The translations under genes and the position numbers were made by a program. Source: Ectothiorhodospiraceae bacterium (GTDB lineage: Bacteria > Pseudomonadota > Gammaproteobacteria > Nitrococcales > Aquisalimonadaceae). From it: DNA of 53,459 nt. Below are positions 10,308 through 22,032 of the stretch, piece after piece (positions within the stretch are counted from its first letter, which is position 1; each line of letters starts with the position of its first letter). The stretch covers positions 1 through 53,459 of the forward strand of contig SKGQ01000022.1 of assembly GCA_007117515.1 (NCBI GenBank), written 5' to 3'. The notes under the pieces were generated by a model. The model worked only from the letters and a program-made list of their open reading frames with translations. It was not told where the DNA came from and made no database searches.

Positions 10308-10320
10308 TCGCGCCTTCAAT

Positions 10321-10396
<76 letters not shown>

Positions 10397-10405
10397 GATA
10401 AATCA

Positions 10406-10439
10406 ACGGCTTACGTAAACGTTACGTAAGCCGTTTTTC
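10406..10439 (+). terminator. rho-independent terminator downstream of tRNA-Thr copy 2
   Basis: ACGGCTTACGTAA-acg-TTACGTAAGCCGT followed by a T run. Confidence 0.85.
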
Positions 10440-10543
10440 ATTTGCGTAGCCCCGGGTAGAAGCGCGTTCTCTACAATGGACTTTCCTCGGTGCAGCGGAC
10501 ACCCCGGCGCCGTGATTCGAGCATAGGCAGAATTCCATTCCCA

Positions 10544-11404
10544 TCAGGTGAAGCGCATTGACAGGTCCACGGCCCGTAGGTGCTTGGTGATACTCCCCAG
10601 GGAAATGTAGGTGACACCCGTCTCGGCAACGCTTCGAATCGTATCGAGGCTGACGCTGCCTGAAGCTTCCAGCGCATAGCCCGGCCCGGCAATCTGCCGG
10701 GCTTTTTTCATGTCTGCCAGGCTGTATTCGTCGAGCATGATGCTGTCGGCACCCGCCGCCAGGGCCTCGCGGAGTTCTTCCAGGTTTTCCGTTTCGACCT
10801 CGACGTGCACCGTTGGGTGCAGGCGCCGTGCCGTGGCGACGGCCTTGGTGATCGAGCCCGCCGCGGCGATGTGGTTTTCCTTGATCAGGATGGCGTCGAA
10901 CAGGCCGATGCGGTGGTTGCGGCAGCCGCCGCAGGCGGCTGCGTATTTTTGCGCCAGGCGCAGGCCGGGGAGGGTCTTGCGGGTGTCCAGGATCTCGACG
11001 CCGGTGCCGACGACGGCATCCACATACTGACGTGCATTGGTTGCCGTGCCGGAAAGTGTCTGCAGGAAATTCAGGGCGGTGCGTTCGCCGGTGAGTATGG
11101 CGCGGGCGGGACCCTTCAACGTGCAGAGCAGTTGATCGGTGCCGACGTTGGCACTGTCACTGACCTGCCATTCGATTGTTACTGCAGGGTCGACCTGACG
11201 GAAGACGGCATCAAACCAGGCGGTGCCGCAGATGACGGCAGTCTCGCGGCTGATGACCGTGGCCTGCATTTCCGTGTCTGATGGGATCAGATCGGCGGTG
11301 AGATCGCCGGTACCAATGTCTTCAGCCAGCGCGCGGCGGACGTCCTCGTCAATGACTGCCTGATCCGGCAGGGCGGGCTTAGCTGCGATCGTCCCGGTCG
11401 ACAT
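10544..11404 (-). CDS. nadC: nicotinate-nucleotide pyrophosphorylase (carboxylating)
   Basis: [61 protein letters not shown] motifs. Confidence 0.96.
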   Translation of the reverse strand: MSTGTIAAKPALPDQAVIDEDVRRALAEDIGTGDLTADLIPSDTEMQATVISRETAVICGTAWFDAVFRQVDPAVTIEWQVSDSANVGTDQLLCTLKGPARAILTGERTALNFLQTLSGTATNARQYVDAVVGTGVEILDTRKTLPGLRLAQKYAAACGGCRNHRIGLFDAILIKENHIAAAGSITKAVATARRLHPTVHVEVETENLEELREALAAGADSIMLDEYSLADMKKARQIAGPGYALEASGSVSLDTIRSVAETGVTYISLGSITKHLRAVDLSMRFT

Positions 11405-11768
11405 CGTCCGGCCGCTCCATTCCGCTATAGAGCTTCTTGCCCTTGGTGTCGAGCTTGTCGCGAAGTTCGTCCTTCAGGGTCTTTTCCCAGAACGGCACGC
11501 CGGTGAAATAGCCGGCACGGCCGATGGCATGTGCGGCCACCGGAGCAGTGAGCAGAACGAACACCAGAATGGCGATGGCGCGGACGACGTAGCTCGCCTC
11601 ACCGAAATGCAGACCGACACCAATGGAAATCAGGCCCACGCCCAGGGCGCCCGCCTTGGTGGTGGCATGCATGCGCAACATCATGTCGGGCATGCGCAGC
11701 GCGCCGAGGCCGGCGATGAAGATAAAGCCGGCGCCGATTAACGCGAAAAGGGAGACGACCACCGTCAT
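11379..11768 (-). CDS. mrpG: Na+/H+ antiporter subunit G
   Basis: [26 protein letters not shown]; order within mrp operon. Confidence 0.92.
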   Translation of the reverse strand: MTVVVSLFALIGAGFIFIAGLGALRMPDMMLRMHATTKAGALGVGLISIGVGLHFGEASYVVRAIAILVFVLLTAPVAAHAIGRAGYFTGVPFWEKTLKDELRDKLDTKGKKLYSGMERPDDVDRDDRS

Positions 11769-12034
11769 TTGCCGCTACCTCCCTGTTCAAGGAAGTGCGC
11801 GAAGGCAATTGCCGCAAGAAAACCGACCAGCGCCAATACCAGGGCGACATCAATGAAGGCCGGCACACCCACGGCGATGGCATAGATCAGAATGAATGCC
11901 ACGGTGATCAGGGCCAGTAGTTCCAGCGCCAGAACGCGGTCCGGCAGGCTGGGGCCGCGGACCAGGCGTACAAAGGTCATGATCAGGCCGGCCACCAGCA
12001 ACAGGAATACCACGGAGATTACCCACTCAGGCAT
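11765..12034 (-). CDS. mrpF: Na+/H+ antiporter subunit F
   Basis: RLVRGPSLPDRVLALELL and AFIDVALVLALVGFLAAIAFAHFLE. Confidence 0.9.
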   Translation of the reverse strand: MPEWVISVVFLLLVAGLIMTFVRLVRGPSLPDRVLALELLALITVAFILIYAIAVGVPAFIDVALVLALVGFLAAIAFAHFLEQGGSGK

Positions 12035-12521
12035 CTTGCTCTCCCGTTTCGTCCAGCAGATCCATGACGCGCCGTTCCAGATGCTTGAGATCGGCCCGCA
12101 GCTGGTCTTCGTCGTCGATATGCATGGCGTGTATGAACAGCATGCGTCGATCGCTGGAGACGTCCAGACTCAGCGTGCCTGGCGTCATGGTGATGAGGTT
12201 TGCGAGCATCGTGATGGCCGCGTCACTGCCGCAGCTCAGTTGCAGGCCGATGACGCCGGGCCGCATGTTGTGCGTCGGTGTAAGCACCTCATAGGCCACG
12301 CGCAGGTTCGACTGGATGATCTCCCAGATATAGAACAGCATGAAATTGATCGTCTGCGGCACCTTGCGCAGATAGGTCGGCCGCTTGCCGGAAGCTCGGC
12401 TGATCAGCAACAACACGAAATAACCGAAGAAGAAACCGGCGATCAGCCCGCTGCCGGTAAAGTTGCCGGTCAGCGCGATCCAGGCGAACGCCAGCAGGAT
12501 ATTCCAGACCAGCAGCGTCAT
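12027..12521 (-). CDS. mrpE: Na+/H+ antiporter subunit E
   Basis: NFMLFYIWEIIQSNLRVAYEVLTP and MLANLITMTPGTLSLDVSSD. Confidence 0.93.
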   Translation of the reverse strand: MTLLVWNILLAFAWIALTGNFTGSGLIAGFFFGYFVLLLISRASGKRPTYLRKVPQTINFMLFYIWEIIQSNLRVAYEVLTPTHNMRPGVIGLQLSCGSDAAITMLANLITMTPGTLSLDVSSDRRMLFIHAMHIDDEDQLRADLKHLERRVMDLLDETGEQDA

Positions 12522-14032
12522 GGCGTCACCCCCAGAACCGCTTCGATGTAGTCAGTCGAGTCCAGTAGCTGATGCCCCGCCACCAGGGCCATCTCGTAGA
12601 CCGGCTGGGCGGCCAGGCCGATCACGGCGGCCAGCACACCCAGCGCTATGATCGGCAACAGCATGATGGCCATGGACTTCTGGCTCAGTGCCTGCTCGAA
12701 CCGTTCGGCGCGCGCGGCATGTTCCTCGGGTTGGGCCTTCCAGAACGCCTCGGCCCAGATCTTGACCATGGAATAGAGCGTCAGCAGCCCGACGCCCAGT
12801 GAAACCGCGACAATGCCCCAGCTTTCCACCTCGACGCCGGCGCGGATGATGACGTACTTGCCGAGGAAGCCGGACAGCGGCGGGATACCCGCCAGGGCCA
12901 TGGCCGGCAGCAGGAACAATACGCCGAGCAGGGGCCGCGTCTTCCACAGCCCGCCGATCTGCTTCAGGTCATAGCTGCCGCGCATCATGTAGATAACGCC
13001 GCCAACCAGGAACAGATTGGTCTTGGCGACGATGTTGTGAACGATGTAAATCACGCCGCCAGCCAGCGCCATCGGCGTGAACAGCGCAAGGCCCACGATC
13101 ATGTAACCGATCTGGCTGACGATGTGGAACGCCAGGATGCGGCGGATCTCGTAATAGGCCGCGGCACCCAGCACGCCGGTCACCATCGTGAAGCCGCCGA
13201 TCCACAGCAACAGCTCGTGCGTATAGCCCACGTCATTGCCGAACATCAGCGTGAAGAAGCGGTACAGCGCGTAGACGCCCACCTTGGTCAGCAGTGCGGC
13301 GAACAGCGCGGTAACGGCAACCGGTGGCGTGTGGTAGGAGGCCGGCAGCCAGAAGAACAGCGGGAACGCCGCCGCCTTGATGCTGAACGACACCAGGAAC
13401 AGCATGCCCACCACCGTGACCAGACCCTGCTGTTCGACTTCCGGCAGCTTCACTGCCAGATCGGCCATGTTCAGCGTGCCGGTCAGGCCGTAGGTCAGAC
13501 CCACGCCCACCAGCAGCATGATCGATGAGAACAGGTTCAGGGTGACGTACTTGATCGCGCCTTCCATCTGGCCGCGTTCGCCGCCGAGGATCAGCAAGGC
13601 GAATGAGGCCACCAGCAGCACTTCCACCCAGACGTAGAGGTTGAAGATGTCGCCGGTCAGGAAGGCGCCGCTGACGCCGGCCAGCAGCAGGTGCATCAGC
13701 GGGTAATAGCCGAAGGCCTCATGGTCGCGGCTGATGCTGGGCAGGGAGTACACCGCCAGGGCAAAGCCCATCATGCCGGCCATCAGCGTCATTATGGCGC
13801 TGGTCATGTCCGCCACCAGCACGATGCCGAATGGCGCCGGCCAGCTGCCCATGGCCATCACCTGAATGCCGTCGGTCCAGGTCTTGTGCAGCAGCACGAT
13901 GGTGGCCAGGAACAGAAGACCGGTGCCGATCACGCCGAGCCAGCGCTGTACCGCGTGGGAATTGAAGAAAACCAGCGACAGCGAGCCGAAGATGAACGGA
14001 ATCAGTACGGGGAGGGCGACGGCAACACTCAC
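12518..14032 (-). CDS. mrpD: Na+/H+ antiporter subunit D (NuoN/NuoM-like)
   Basis: Proton_antipo_M-like core ([42 protein letters not shown]). Confidence 0.93.
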   Translation of the reverse strand: MSVAVALPVLIPFIFGSLSLVFFNSHAVQRWLGVIGTGLLFLATIVLLHKTWTDGIQVMAMGSWPAPFGIVLVADMTSAIMTLMAGMMGFALAVYSLPSISRDHEAFGYYPLMHLLLAGVSGAFLTGDIFNLYVWVEVLLVASFALLILGGERGQMEGAIKYVTLNLFSSIMLLVGVGLTYGLTGTLNMADLAVKLPEVEQQGLVTVVGMLFLVSFSIKAAAFPLFFWLPASYHTPPVAVTALFAALLTKVGVYALYRFFTLMFGNDVGYTHELLLWIGGFTMVTGVLGAAAYYEIRRILAFHIVSQIGYMIVGLALFTPMALAGGVIYIVHNIVAKTNLFLVGGVIYMMRGSYDLKQIGGLWKTRPLLGVLFLLPAMALAGIPPLSGFLGKYVIIRAGVEVESWGIVAVSLGVGLLTLYSMVKIWAEAFWKAQPEEHAARAERFEQALSQKSMAIMLLPIIALGVLAAVIGLAAQPVYEMALVAGHQLLDSTDYIEAVLGVTP

Positions 14033-14376
14033 GTATCCGTACTCCGCATCTGGTCCATGTCGTCCTCGCCAACCACTTCATAGGCGCGGTGGATCAGCAC
14101 CACGGCAAAGGCCAGCACGCCGAAGCCGATCACGATCGCGGTCAGGATCAGGGCCTGCGGCAGTGGGTCCGCCCAGGCATCCGGCGGCACCTCCAGGCCT
14201 TCGGGGATCAGCGGCGGCGCGCCGCGGGTCAGGCCCGAGACCGTGAAGATCAGCAGATTGGCTGCATTGCTGAGCAGGATCAGGCCGATCACCAGTTTGA
14301 CGATCGAGCGTCTCAGCATCATGTAGACGGAGGCGGCGAACAGCGCGCCCACGACTACGGCCATTACCGGTTCCAT
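14029..14376 (-). CDS. mrpC: Na+/H+ antiporter subunit C (NuoK-like)
   Basis: [35 protein letters not shown]. Confidence 0.93.
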   Translation of the reverse strand: MEPVMAVVVGALFAASVYMMLRRSIVKLVIGLILLSNAANLLIFTVSGLTRGAPPLIPEGLEVPPDAWADPLPQALILTAIVIGFGVLAFAVVLIHRAYEVVGEDDMDQMRSTDT

Positions 14377-14377
14377 G

Positions 14378-14797
14378 TCATTCCTCCGCTTCGGCCAGCG
14401 CCAGCACGATGGTCATGACGGCGCCCAGGACGACAAGATAAACGCCGATATCGAACACCAACGGCGTGGAGAGTTTGATTTCGCCCAGCCCGGGTACCTC
14501 GATGGGCCACCACAGGCCGGTAAAGAAGGCTTCACCGAGGAAGATCTGCGGCACGCCACTGAGCGTTGCGATCAGCAGCCCCAGCCCCAGCAGCAGGCGC
14601 GGATCGGCGCCCATCAGATGCCGCGTGCGCGCCACATCGAAGGCAAACAGGTACAGCGCGAACGCCGTGGAGACGATCAGCCCGGCAATGAAACCGCCGC
14701 CCGGCTCGTCATGCCCGCGCAGCAGGATGAACACCGAGAACAGCAGCAGCAGGGGCAGCAGCAGCCGCGTTGTCGTGCGAAGTATCAGGGAACCCAT
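14378..14797 (-). CDS. mrpB: Na+/H+ antiporter subunit B
   Basis: [17 protein letters not shown] and [18 protein letters not shown]. Confidence 0.93.
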   Translation of the reverse strand: MGSLILRTTTRLLLPLLLLFSVFILLRGHDEPGGGFIAGLIVSTAFALYLFAFDVARTRHLMGADPRLLLGLGLLIATLSGVPQIFLGEAFFTGLWWPIEVPGLGEIKLSTPLVFDIGVYLVVLGAVMTIVLALAEAEE

Positions 14798-14801
14798 CGG
14801 C

Positions 14802-17105
14802 TTATTGCCTCCTGTCTTCCGCCCGGAAGCGGATCATCGCGTAGACGCCGATGGCGGCGAGGCCAACCACGAACAGTTCGCCCAGCGTATCCAGCGCCCG
14901 GAAGTCCACCAGAATGACGTTGACGATGTTGCGGCCCTGGGCCTCGGTGTAGCTCCACGCGGTGAGCTGATCGGAGATCGGGTCGGTGACGGTCACGCCG
15001 TTTACTGCCAGGATCAGAATGGTCATCAGCGCGCCCAGGGAGCAGGCGGTGGCGGCATCCTTGATCCGGTCCGTGGGGCTGGAGAGCTTGAGGAAGCCGG
15101 GCAGGCGGAACAGCACCAGCACCAGCAGGATGACGGTCAGTGTCTCGATCATGATCTGGGTGATGCCCAGGTCAGGCGCACTGAACATGACGTAGATCAG
15201 CGCCACGCCGAAGCCGACCATGCCCAGGGTTGCCGCCGCACCGATGCGCGAGCTGGTGACCGAGGCAACGATGGCACCCGCTACCACAAGGGCGGCCACT
15301 GCGAATTCATAGAAGGTGAAGCCCACCTCACCCAGTGGCACCGAACTGCCGGTATGACCAAAGAAGGTCCAGCCGGTCAGTACCACGGTGGAGAGTACGG
15401 TAATGGTCAGGTAGCGGCGCAGATAACCGCTTTGCAGCACGCGGGTCTGCCATTCGGCGATCCAGACCAGCCCCTCCATGGCCTTCTCGTAACCGCGCTC
15501 CGCACCGAAACGGTCGATGAAGCCAAGCCGTTCACGGTAGAAGGCCAAGACGCGTTCCCAGCGCAGGAACAGCACCACACCGCCGGCAATGGCCAGGATG
15601 CTGAGCATCAGCGGCAGGTTGATGCCGTGCCAGAGGTAGAGCTGAACCTCGACCGGAGCGCCATGCACTGCGGCCACGGCGCTCTGAACGATGGCGGCCG
15701 CCGGGATGAACCCCATCAGGCCGAAGAGCAGCCCCAGGCCTGCCAGTACCACCGGGCCGGCCAGCATGGAGGGCGGCGCCTCATGCGGCTTTTTCGGCGT
15801 CTCTTTCAGCGTGCCGGTGAACGGCCGGATCGCAAACACCGCAGCCATGCCGGCGATCATCATGGCCGATGCCACGGCCAGCACGGTGGTGAAAAAGGCC
15901 AGACCGGGGGCGCCCGCCGTGGCCGCGAACATCAGCTCCTTGCCGATGAAGCCGAACAGCGGCGGCAGCCCGGCCAGCGACAGGGCGGCCACGCAGCTCG
16001 CAAGAAAGGTGATCGGCATGAGTTGCCTCAGGCCGCCCATCTTCAGCATGTCCTTGGTGCCGGTTTCATGGTCCAGCGCACCGGCAAGCATGAACAACGC
16101 GGCCTTGTACAGGGCATGGGCCAACAGGAAGGCCATGGCCGCGATGATCGCGCCCTCGGTGCCGATGCCGATCAGCATTACCAGCGTGCCCAGGGCCATG
16201 ATCGTGGTGTAGGCCAGCACCGCTTTCACCCCGGTGCTGCGCAGCGCCATGAACGAGCCGGTGAACATGGTCAGGGCACCGACTATTCCCAGTGCGTAAA
16301 GCCACAGATCGGTGCCGCCCAGACCCGGGTTCAGGCGGGCCAGCAGATACACGCCGGCCTTGACCATGGTGGCCGAGTGGAGGAAAGCGGAGACCGGCGT
16401 CGGCGCGACCATGGCGTTCGGCAGCCAGAAATGCGTGGGCACCTGGGCCGATTTGGTGAAGCAGCCGGCCAGCACCAGCAGCACGATGCCGATATACCAT
16501 GGGTGATCCCGCAGTACGTCACCGTCGGTGAGGATTTCATTTAGCTCGAAGCTGCCGGCGGCGACACCGATCATTATCAGGCCTGCCATCAGCGCGAGGC
16601 CGCCGGCAACGGTTACCAGCAGCCCCTGCAACGCGCACCAGCGGGCGTTCTTGTCCTCGTGATTGAACCCCATCAGCAGATAGGAGGTGATGCTGGTGAG
16701 TTCCCAGAACACGAAAAGAGTGATCAGGTTGTTTGACAGCACCAGACCCAGCATCGAGGCCATGAAGGCGAACATGATCGCGTAGAAGCGCGGCAGATGC
16801 GGGTGGCCATGCAGGTAGCCGCCGGCATAGATGATGATGAAGGTGCCAATACCGCTGATCAGCAGGGCAAACAGCAGACTGAGGCCGTCGACCAGGAAGC
16901 TCAGGTTGACGTCGAGTGCAGGTATCCACGGGTAGTGGATGACCTGCGCACCGGATTCGTTGACCGTCGGCACGAAGCCGAGGAAGTAGACGAACAGCGC
17001 CGCCGGCAGCAGGGCCAGCAGCCAGCCGGCCTTGTCACCAACGCTGCGCGCCAGCCACGGCGAAGCGGCGGCCAGGATGAATCCGGATAAGACAGCTATG
17101 AGCAT
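14802..17105 (-). CDS. mrpA: Na+/H+ antiporter subunit A (NuoL-like)
   Basis: 767 aa; [50 protein letters not shown]-terminal [12 protein letters not shown] typical of MrpA. Confidence 0.94.
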   Translation of the reverse strand: MLIAVLSGFILAAASPWLARSVGDKAGWLLALLPAALFVYFLGFVPTVNESGAQVIHYPWIPALDVNLSFLVDGLSLLFALLISGIGTFIIIYAGGYLHGHPHLPRFYAIMFAFMASMLGLVLSNNLITLFVFWELTSITSYLLMGFNHEDKNARWCALQGLLVTVAGGLALMAGLIMIGVAAGSFELNEILTDGDVLRDHPWYIGIVLLVLAGCFTKSAQVPTHFWLPNAMVAPTPVSAFLHSATMVKAGVYLLARLNPGLGGTDLWLYALGIVGALTMFTGSFMALRSTGVKAVLAYTTIMALGTLVMLIGIGTEGAIIAAMAFLLAHALYKAALFMLAGALDHETGTKDMLKMGGLRQLMPITFLASCVAALSLAGLPPLFGFIGKELMFAATAGAPGLAFFTTVLAVASAMMIAGMAAVFAIRPFTGTLKETPKKPHEAPPSMLAGPVVLAGLGLLFGLMGFIPAAAIVQSAVAAVHGAPVEVQLYLWHGINLPLMLSILAIAGGVVLFLRWERVLAFYRERLGFIDRFGAERGYEKAMEGLVWIAEWQTRVLQSGYLRRYLTITVLSTVVLTGWTFFGHTGSSVPLGEVGFTFYEFAVAALVVAGAIVASVTSSRIGAAATLGMVGFGVALIYVMFSAPDLGITQIMIETLTVILLVLVLFRLPGFLKLSSPTDRIKDAATACSLGALMTILILAVNGVTVTDPISDQLTAWSYTEAQGRNIVNVILVDFRALDTLGELFVVGLAAIGVYAMIRFRAEDRRQ

Positions 17106-17180
17106 GGTCGGATAAGCGCCCTGTTGTTTATGGCAACACTGACTGCATCACATGACGGCGCATGTGAAACCGGCCGGATG

Positions 17181-17541
17181 TTAAGGAAACACGGACGTAT
17201 TCCCACGCCTGCGCCCGAGACCGGTTTTGGTCATCTGGCAAGGCGCGGTGCCGGTTCGGTAGCCTCACTAAACACGGCAACCTGCTGCTGATCAGATGCG
17301 TAGGGCGGGTCAAGCGTAGCGGACCCGCGCGGTGTGATCCGTTATCGAATTGACCTGGCCAGCCGGTCTGCCCGGGTTTCCCGTTGCCTTAATTCTCTCG
17401 GGAGGCCCTGCTGCACCGGGATGCCTGACACCGCGTGCATTCGCTGCGCTTAATGCACCCTACACCTCGTGTTCAGCGCGCCTTGCCTGGGAAAAATTCG
17501 GACTCCAACGCAGGCGTGCAAATATATCTGTGTTTCCTTAA
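17181..17541. repeat. Element A copy 1 (TIR-bounded intergenic element, interrupted by element B)
   Basis: TTAAGGAAACACGGACGTATTCCCACGCCTGCG at left; reverse complement of right end is TTAAGGAAACACAGATATATTTGCACGCCTGCG; interior shared with 27877-28153 and 34409-34682. Confidence 0.75.
17299..17463. repeat. Element B copy 1, nested in element A copy 1
   Basis: CGTAGGGCGGGTCAAGCG..CGCGCGGTGTGATCCGT ... ACACCGCGTGCATTCGCTGCGCTTAATGCACCCTAC, same end motifs in opposite order to 31676-31802. Confidence 0.75.
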
Positions 17542-17582
17542 GTGATGGCCCCCTCCCCGGAGGAGGCCATCAGTCTGCCATG

Positions 17583-18632
17583 TTACGCCACGGTGATGGA
17601 CGTATCGGCGTAGACATCCTGAATGGCATTCAGCAGTTCGACGCCTTCGCGCATCGGGCGCTGGAACGCCTTGCGGCCGGAGATCAAACCAATGCCGCCG
17701 GCGCGCTTGTTGATTACCGCGGTGCGCACGGCCTGCTGCAGATCGTTTTCACCGGAACCACCGCCGGAGTTGATCAATCCAGCGCGACCCATCAGGCAAT
17801 TGGCCACCTGATAGCGCACCAGGTCAACCGGGTGGTCGGTGGTGAGGTCGGAGTAGACCTTCTTGTGGGTCTTGCCGAAGCCGATGGCATTATAGCCGCC
17901 ATTGTTCTCGGCCATTTTCTGCTTGACGATATCGGCATTCAGCGTCGCCGCAATGTGGTTCGCCTGGCCGGTAAGGTCAGCCGATACATGGTAATCGACG
18001 CCGTCCTTCTTGAACGCATTGTTCCGCAGATAGGCCCACAATACCGTCACCATCCCCAGTTCGTGGGCATGGGCGAAGGCTTCGCTGACTTCCTGAATCT
18101 GCCGGCGGGAGTCCTCGGAGCCGAAGTAGATCGTGGCGCCCACGGCGACCGCACCCATGTCGAAGGCCTGATCCACCGAAGCGAACATGGTCTGGTCGTA
18201 CATTTCCGGGTAGGTCAGCAACTCGTTGTGGTTGAGCTTGAGCAGGAACGGGATGCGATGGGCGTAAGTCCGGGACACGGAATGCAGCACGCCCAGCGTG
18301 GACGCGACCATGTTGCAGCCACCCTCGATCGCCAGCTTGCAGATGTTGGCCGGATCGAAGTAGGCCGGATTCGGGCCGAACGAGGCGGCGCCGGAATGCT
18401 CGATGCCCTGGTCCACCGGTAGTATCGACATGTAGCCGGTGCCACCCAGGCGGCCGGTGTTGAAGATCGTCTGCAGGTTGCGCAGCACGGCCGGCTTCAG
18501 ATCCTTCTGCGCGACCACGCGCTCGATGTAATCCGGACCCGGCAGTTGAATCTGATCACTGGTAATGCCCGTGCAGCGATGGCCAAGCAGGGTGTCTGCC
18601 TCTGCCCCCAGCAGCTTCTGAATGTCGGTCAT
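17583..18632 (-). CDS. class I fructose-bisphosphate aldolase (FbaB/DhnA-like)
   Basis: [62 protein letters not shown]; start chosen at MTDIQKLLG. Confidence 0.9.
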   Translation of the reverse strand: MTDIQKLLGAEADTLLGHRCTGITSDQIQLPGPDYIERVVAQKDLKPAVLRNLQTIFNTGRLGGTGYMSILPVDQGIEHSGAASFGPNPAYFDPANICKLAIEGGCNMVASTLGVLHSVSRTYAHRIPFLLKLNHNELLTYPEMYDQTMFASVDQAFDMGAVAVGATIYFGSEDSRRQIQEVSEAFAHAHELGMVTVLWAYLRNNAFKKDGVDYHVSADLTGQANHIAATLNADIVKQKMAENNGGYNAIGFGKTHKKVYSDLTTDHPVDLVRYQVANCLMGRAGLINSGGGSGENDLQQAVRTAVINKRAGGIGLISGRKAFQRPMREGVELLNAIQDVYADTSITVA

Positions 18633-18997
18633 TCTGGTTAACTCCCCCGAAACGTTGCGTAAACCTCGGCCATGACGGCGCCGTCGTTTCTTGTCATGTT
18701 CGTGACCCGCGCAATCATGAAGTGTTGTTTCAGTGCGGCTGTCAGGCATGCGGCCCGCTTCAGTTTTTCCGCAAAGGGCCGAATTATAGGGAAGCCGGAC
18801 CGGAAGCGCACGGGTTGACGGTCGACAACTGTCGAAAAAGTCGCATTCCCGGCACTGAAATCAGGAATATCCGATACTTTGGTTATAGTTTCCGGTAGAT
18901 TTGAAGGCATCTGGTCGCGGTGAACTGACCACGGCAACCGACTGACGACACTGCCTGGCTGGATGTCTGCGGAAGCGACCGCGCTGTGGAACGATGG

Positions 18998-21190
18998 ATG
19001 AGCAATAGTCCCGACAACCAGACGAGCGGTTCGCGTGGCCGGCTCGACGGAGCGAAGGTTCTGGGACGTTCCCAGCGCACGGCGGAGCGTCGTCTGCTGG
19101 AATTGCTGCGCTCCGTGCTGGATTCCGCCGACACGCAATTGATGGCGCGGGTTGAATCCAGCGAGGACTTCGAGCTCTATACCGCACATCATCACCTTGC
19201 CACCGAACTGCGCCGCAAGCGCTTCACCATCGAGCAGCGGGTGATCGGTGCCTTGCACGATGCCATCCAGCAGCTGCGTGACAACGGTGCCGGCGCTACA
19301 CCGCACTCACCAGATCTGGCCTCCCTGAGTCTCGTGGCCAGCGATACGCTGGAGCGCGATCTTGCCCTAGAGGCCATCGTAGGCCGTGCCCGTCAGGCCA
19401 ACAAGCAGTCCCTTGGTTTCCTTTGTCAGCGTCTGGGCCATGTGGCCGCAGTCGACACGGTCGATGGCGGCAGTAATCCGGTGGATCCACGGCAACTGAC
19501 GGAGATGCTCAAGCGGGCGCTGGAGGATATCGAAGCTGAAATGCCGGCCTGGCTGGCGTTCTTCAGCCTGTTCGAGGAACGCCTCAGTCCGCAGCTCCCG
19601 GATTTCTATCGGGAACTGAATCGGCTGCTGGCTGATGCCGGCGCGAGCCTGCCGGAACCCGGTCGCTCCACGCCCAGACCGGCACCATCGGCATCGTCAC
19701 CCGAGGGCGGTTCGTCGACTTCCGCCGTCGCAGACTCGGCCGGCGAGGCCGGACAGCGCCTGGTCCAGGCGCTGGATGCCCTGATTCGCTCCGTGAGCGG
19801 CGAGAGCACGGTCACGGCGGCGCCCGGGACCGGCGGCGGTCCGCTGCCACGGGACCTGCTAGCGCAATTTGATGACGAGCAGGGCGATGAGCCCGGGCTT
19901 CCCGCCAGCATGCAGGATGTTGTTGCAGTGTTGTCCACGCTGCAGAACGCGCCCCGCGAGGCGGATAACGATGCTTCGGTTTACCTCCCGCCGGCGGTCA
20001 TCCGGCGGCAGGTCCGTGAAGGGCTGGTAGCCGGTTCCGGCGGCGAACGCATGGATCCGGCCCATTCCTGTGCCATCGAGATTGTCAGTCTGGTGTTCGA
20101 ATCCGTGCTCGAGCATCCGGACCTGCCCGACCGCATGAAGTCATCCATCGCCAGGCTGCAGATTCCCGTAGTGAAGGTCGCGCTGCTGGACCCCGCGTTG
20201 TTCAGCGAGCGATCACACCCGGCGCGGCGGCTGATCAACGAAATGACCCATGCAGCCGTGAGCTGGTCGCCGGCAGCCGCACCGGAGCAGGAATCCGACC
20301 CCTTGCTGCAGTGCATTGATGATGTGGTTGCGCAGATCCGGCGCGATTTCCGCAACGAGCTGGACGCCTTTCGTGACGCGCTGAAAACCTTCGAGGAGTT
20401 CCGCGCCAACGAGTTGCAGCGCGTGCGGCAGGTGGAGGCGCGGACCCGGGCGGTGGCCGAGGGCAAGGCACGGCTCAGCGAGGCGCAGGATCGTGCCGCC
20501 CGCGAGATTCGCGAGCGTTGCGCCGGCCTGCATGTGCCGCCTGCGGTGCAGGCGATACTCGAAGGACCATGGATGCGGGTCCTGTCCATGACCCTGCTGC
20601 GCGAGGGTGGCGAGAGTGATACCTGGCGGCGCTACCTGAGAACTGTCGAACGGCTGCTGGATACCGTGCAGTTCAGCAGCGATCACGAAGAGCGGCGCGA
20701 TCTGGTGTTGAAGATTCCGGGCGTCCTGAAGGAGCTCCGCGCCGGAGCCAATGGCATCATGTTCGATAGTTCGCGCATGACCGAATTGCTGGAGGCTCTC
20801 GAAGCAGCCCACATCGACGCCCTGACGCGGCCGCTGAGTGATGCACCCCCGTCGGAGGAGCAACCGGGGCCGTGCGCGGCGGAACCAGAGCCACCGAGCG
20901 CGGAGCTGGAAGCGTATCTCGTTGCAGTCGACGCCTTGCCGGTGGACTGTTGGCTGGAGTGGCGGCCGGAAGGTCATGACCCGGTGCGTTGCCGGCTGGC
21001 CGCCCGATTCTCCGGCGGGGCCTGGCTGGTCCTGGTGAACCGCGCCGGCTTCCGACTGGCGGAGTTGCCACGTCGGGCGATGGCCGAGGAACTGGCCGGC
21101 GGTCGCCTGCGTCAACTCGATGATGGAGCGCTGTTCGACAAGGCCCTAGGCCAGGTCGTAACGGAACTGCGGAAGCGGGCGAGCGCCTAG
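18998..21190 (+). CDS. DUF1631 family protein
   Basis: About 730 aa helical protein; N-terminal LELLRSVLDSADTQL and C-terminal PVDCWLEW..GHDPVRCRLAARFSGGAWLVLVNRAGFRLAEL resembling DUF1631 proteins. Confidence 0.7.
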   Translation: MSNSPDNQTSGSRGRLDGAKVLGRSQRTAERRLLELLRSVLDSADTQLMARVESSEDFELYTAHHHLATELRRKRFTIEQRVIGALHDAIQQLRDNGAGATPHSPDLASLSLVASDTLERDLALEAIVGRARQANKQSLGFLCQRLGHVAAVDTVDGGSNPVDPRQLTEMLKRALEDIEAEMPAWLAFFSLFEERLSPQLPDFYRELNRLLADAGASLPEPGRSTPRPAPSASSPEGGSSTSAVADSAGEAGQRLVQALDALIRSVSGESTVTAAPGTGGGPLPRDLLAQFDDEQGDEPGLPASMQDVVAVLSTLQNAPREADNDASVYLPPAVIRRQVREGLVAGSGGERMDPAHSCAIEIVSLVFESVLEHPDLPDRMKSSIARLQIPVVKVALLDPALFSERSHPARRLINEMTHAAVSWSPAAAPEQESDPLLQCIDDVVAQIRRDFRNELDAFRDALKTFEEFRANELQRVRQVEARTRAVAEGKARLSEAQDRAAREIRERCAGLHVPPAVQAILEGPWMRVLSMTLLREGGESDTWRRYLRTVERLLDTVQFSSDHEERRDLVLKIPGVLKELRAGANGIMFDSSRMTELLEALEAAHIDALTRPLSDAPPSEEQPGPCAAEPEPPSAELEAYLVAVDALPVDCWLEWRPEGHDPVRCRLAARFSGGAWLVLVNRAGFRLAELPRRAMAEELAGGRLRQLDDGALFDKALGQVVTELRKRASA

Positions 21191-21214
21191 GGAAACACTA
21201 AAGGAGTCGCTGCG

Positions 21215-22000
21215 TTGCTGGCCAACCTCCGGCGTCTGGTTCGGATTCCCATTCTGTTTCTGCATGTCATCCTCGGGGTTGTCGTGATCCCCGGCTGTGT
21301 TGCCATTGATCGTCTGCTGCGACGGCCGCTGCACGGCGGACTGGGCCGTCGGGCCCAGGCCTTCTGGTGTCGCAGCATCTGCTGGTTGCTTGGCATACGC
21401 ATCCGTCACGCCGGAGAGAAAATAGCCGATCCACCGGTGCTGCTGGCCGCGAATCATGTCTCCTGGCTCGACATCCTGGTGATTCTGGCGGACTACCCGG
21501 TGAGCTTTCTCAGCAAGGAAGAGGTGCGCCGCTGGCCCGGTATCGGCTTTGTCGCGACCTGCCTGGGTACGCTGTATGTACAGCGCGGCAATCCCCGGGC
21601 GGCGCCGAAAGTGGTGGCCGATATGGGCGAGCGACTGCGCCTTCCCGATCGCGTGGCCTTCTTTCCCGAGGGCACCACGACCCGGGGCACGGACCTGCTG
21701 CCGCTGAAGCATCGACTGTTTCAGGCCGCGATTGATGCCGAAGTACCGGTGCAGCCCCTTCTGCTGCGCTATCTGAACCCGGACGGCAGCGTCAACGGCC
21801 GGGCGCCCTTCGTTGATAACCAGCACCTCATTGCCCAGGTCATCCGGCTCGCCGGTGAACCGCTGGTGGAGGTGCGACTGATCGCGGGGGCGCCACTGAC
21901 CAGCGCCGGGCATGATCGCGCCAGCCTGCGCGACGCGGTGGAACGTCACCTGCGTGACATGTTGTTGTCACAAAACGGTCACAAGGTTTCTATTCAATGA
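21215..22000 (+). CDS. 1-acyl-sn-glycerol-3-phosphate acyltransferase-like (PlsC family)
   Basis: NHVSWLD (NHxxxxD), FPEGTTTRG; TTG start with AAGGAG 8 nt upstream. Confidence 0.9.
   Translation: MLANLRRLVRIPILFLHVILGVVVIPGCVAIDRLLRRPLHGGLGRRAQAFWCRSICWLLGIRIRHAGEKIADPPVLLAANHVSWLDILVILADYPVSFLSKEEVRRWPGIGFVATCLGTLYVQRGNPRAAPKVVADMGERLRLPDRVAFFPEGTTTRGTDLLPLKHRLFQAAIDAEVPVQPLLLRYLNPDGSVNGRAPFVDNQHLIAQVIRLAGEPLVEVRLIAGAPLTSAGHDRASLRDAVERHLRDMLLSQNGHKVSIQ
21965..21982 (+). promoter_or_regulatory. Pho box upstream of phoB
   Basis: TTGTCAC-AAAA-CGGTCAC, two half-sites 11 bp apart, inside the 3' end of the acyltransferase gene. Confidence 0.65.
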
Positions 22001-22032
22001 CGCCGAACCAGTGAGCAGGGAGCTGTATCGGC

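Noticed and set aside
12552-13528. Antisense and alternate-frame ORFs across mrpD
   Set aside because: Overlap a full-length conserved subunit gene; composition matches high-GC artefacts.
14466-16544. 692-aa plus-strand ORF
   Set aside because: Shadow ORF antisense to mrpA; rich in H/Q/R/G with no domain logic, as expected from high-GC codon bias.
21189-21206. GGAAACACT resembling an element A terminus
   Set aside because: Only 9 bp match, with no partner end or interior sequence nearby.
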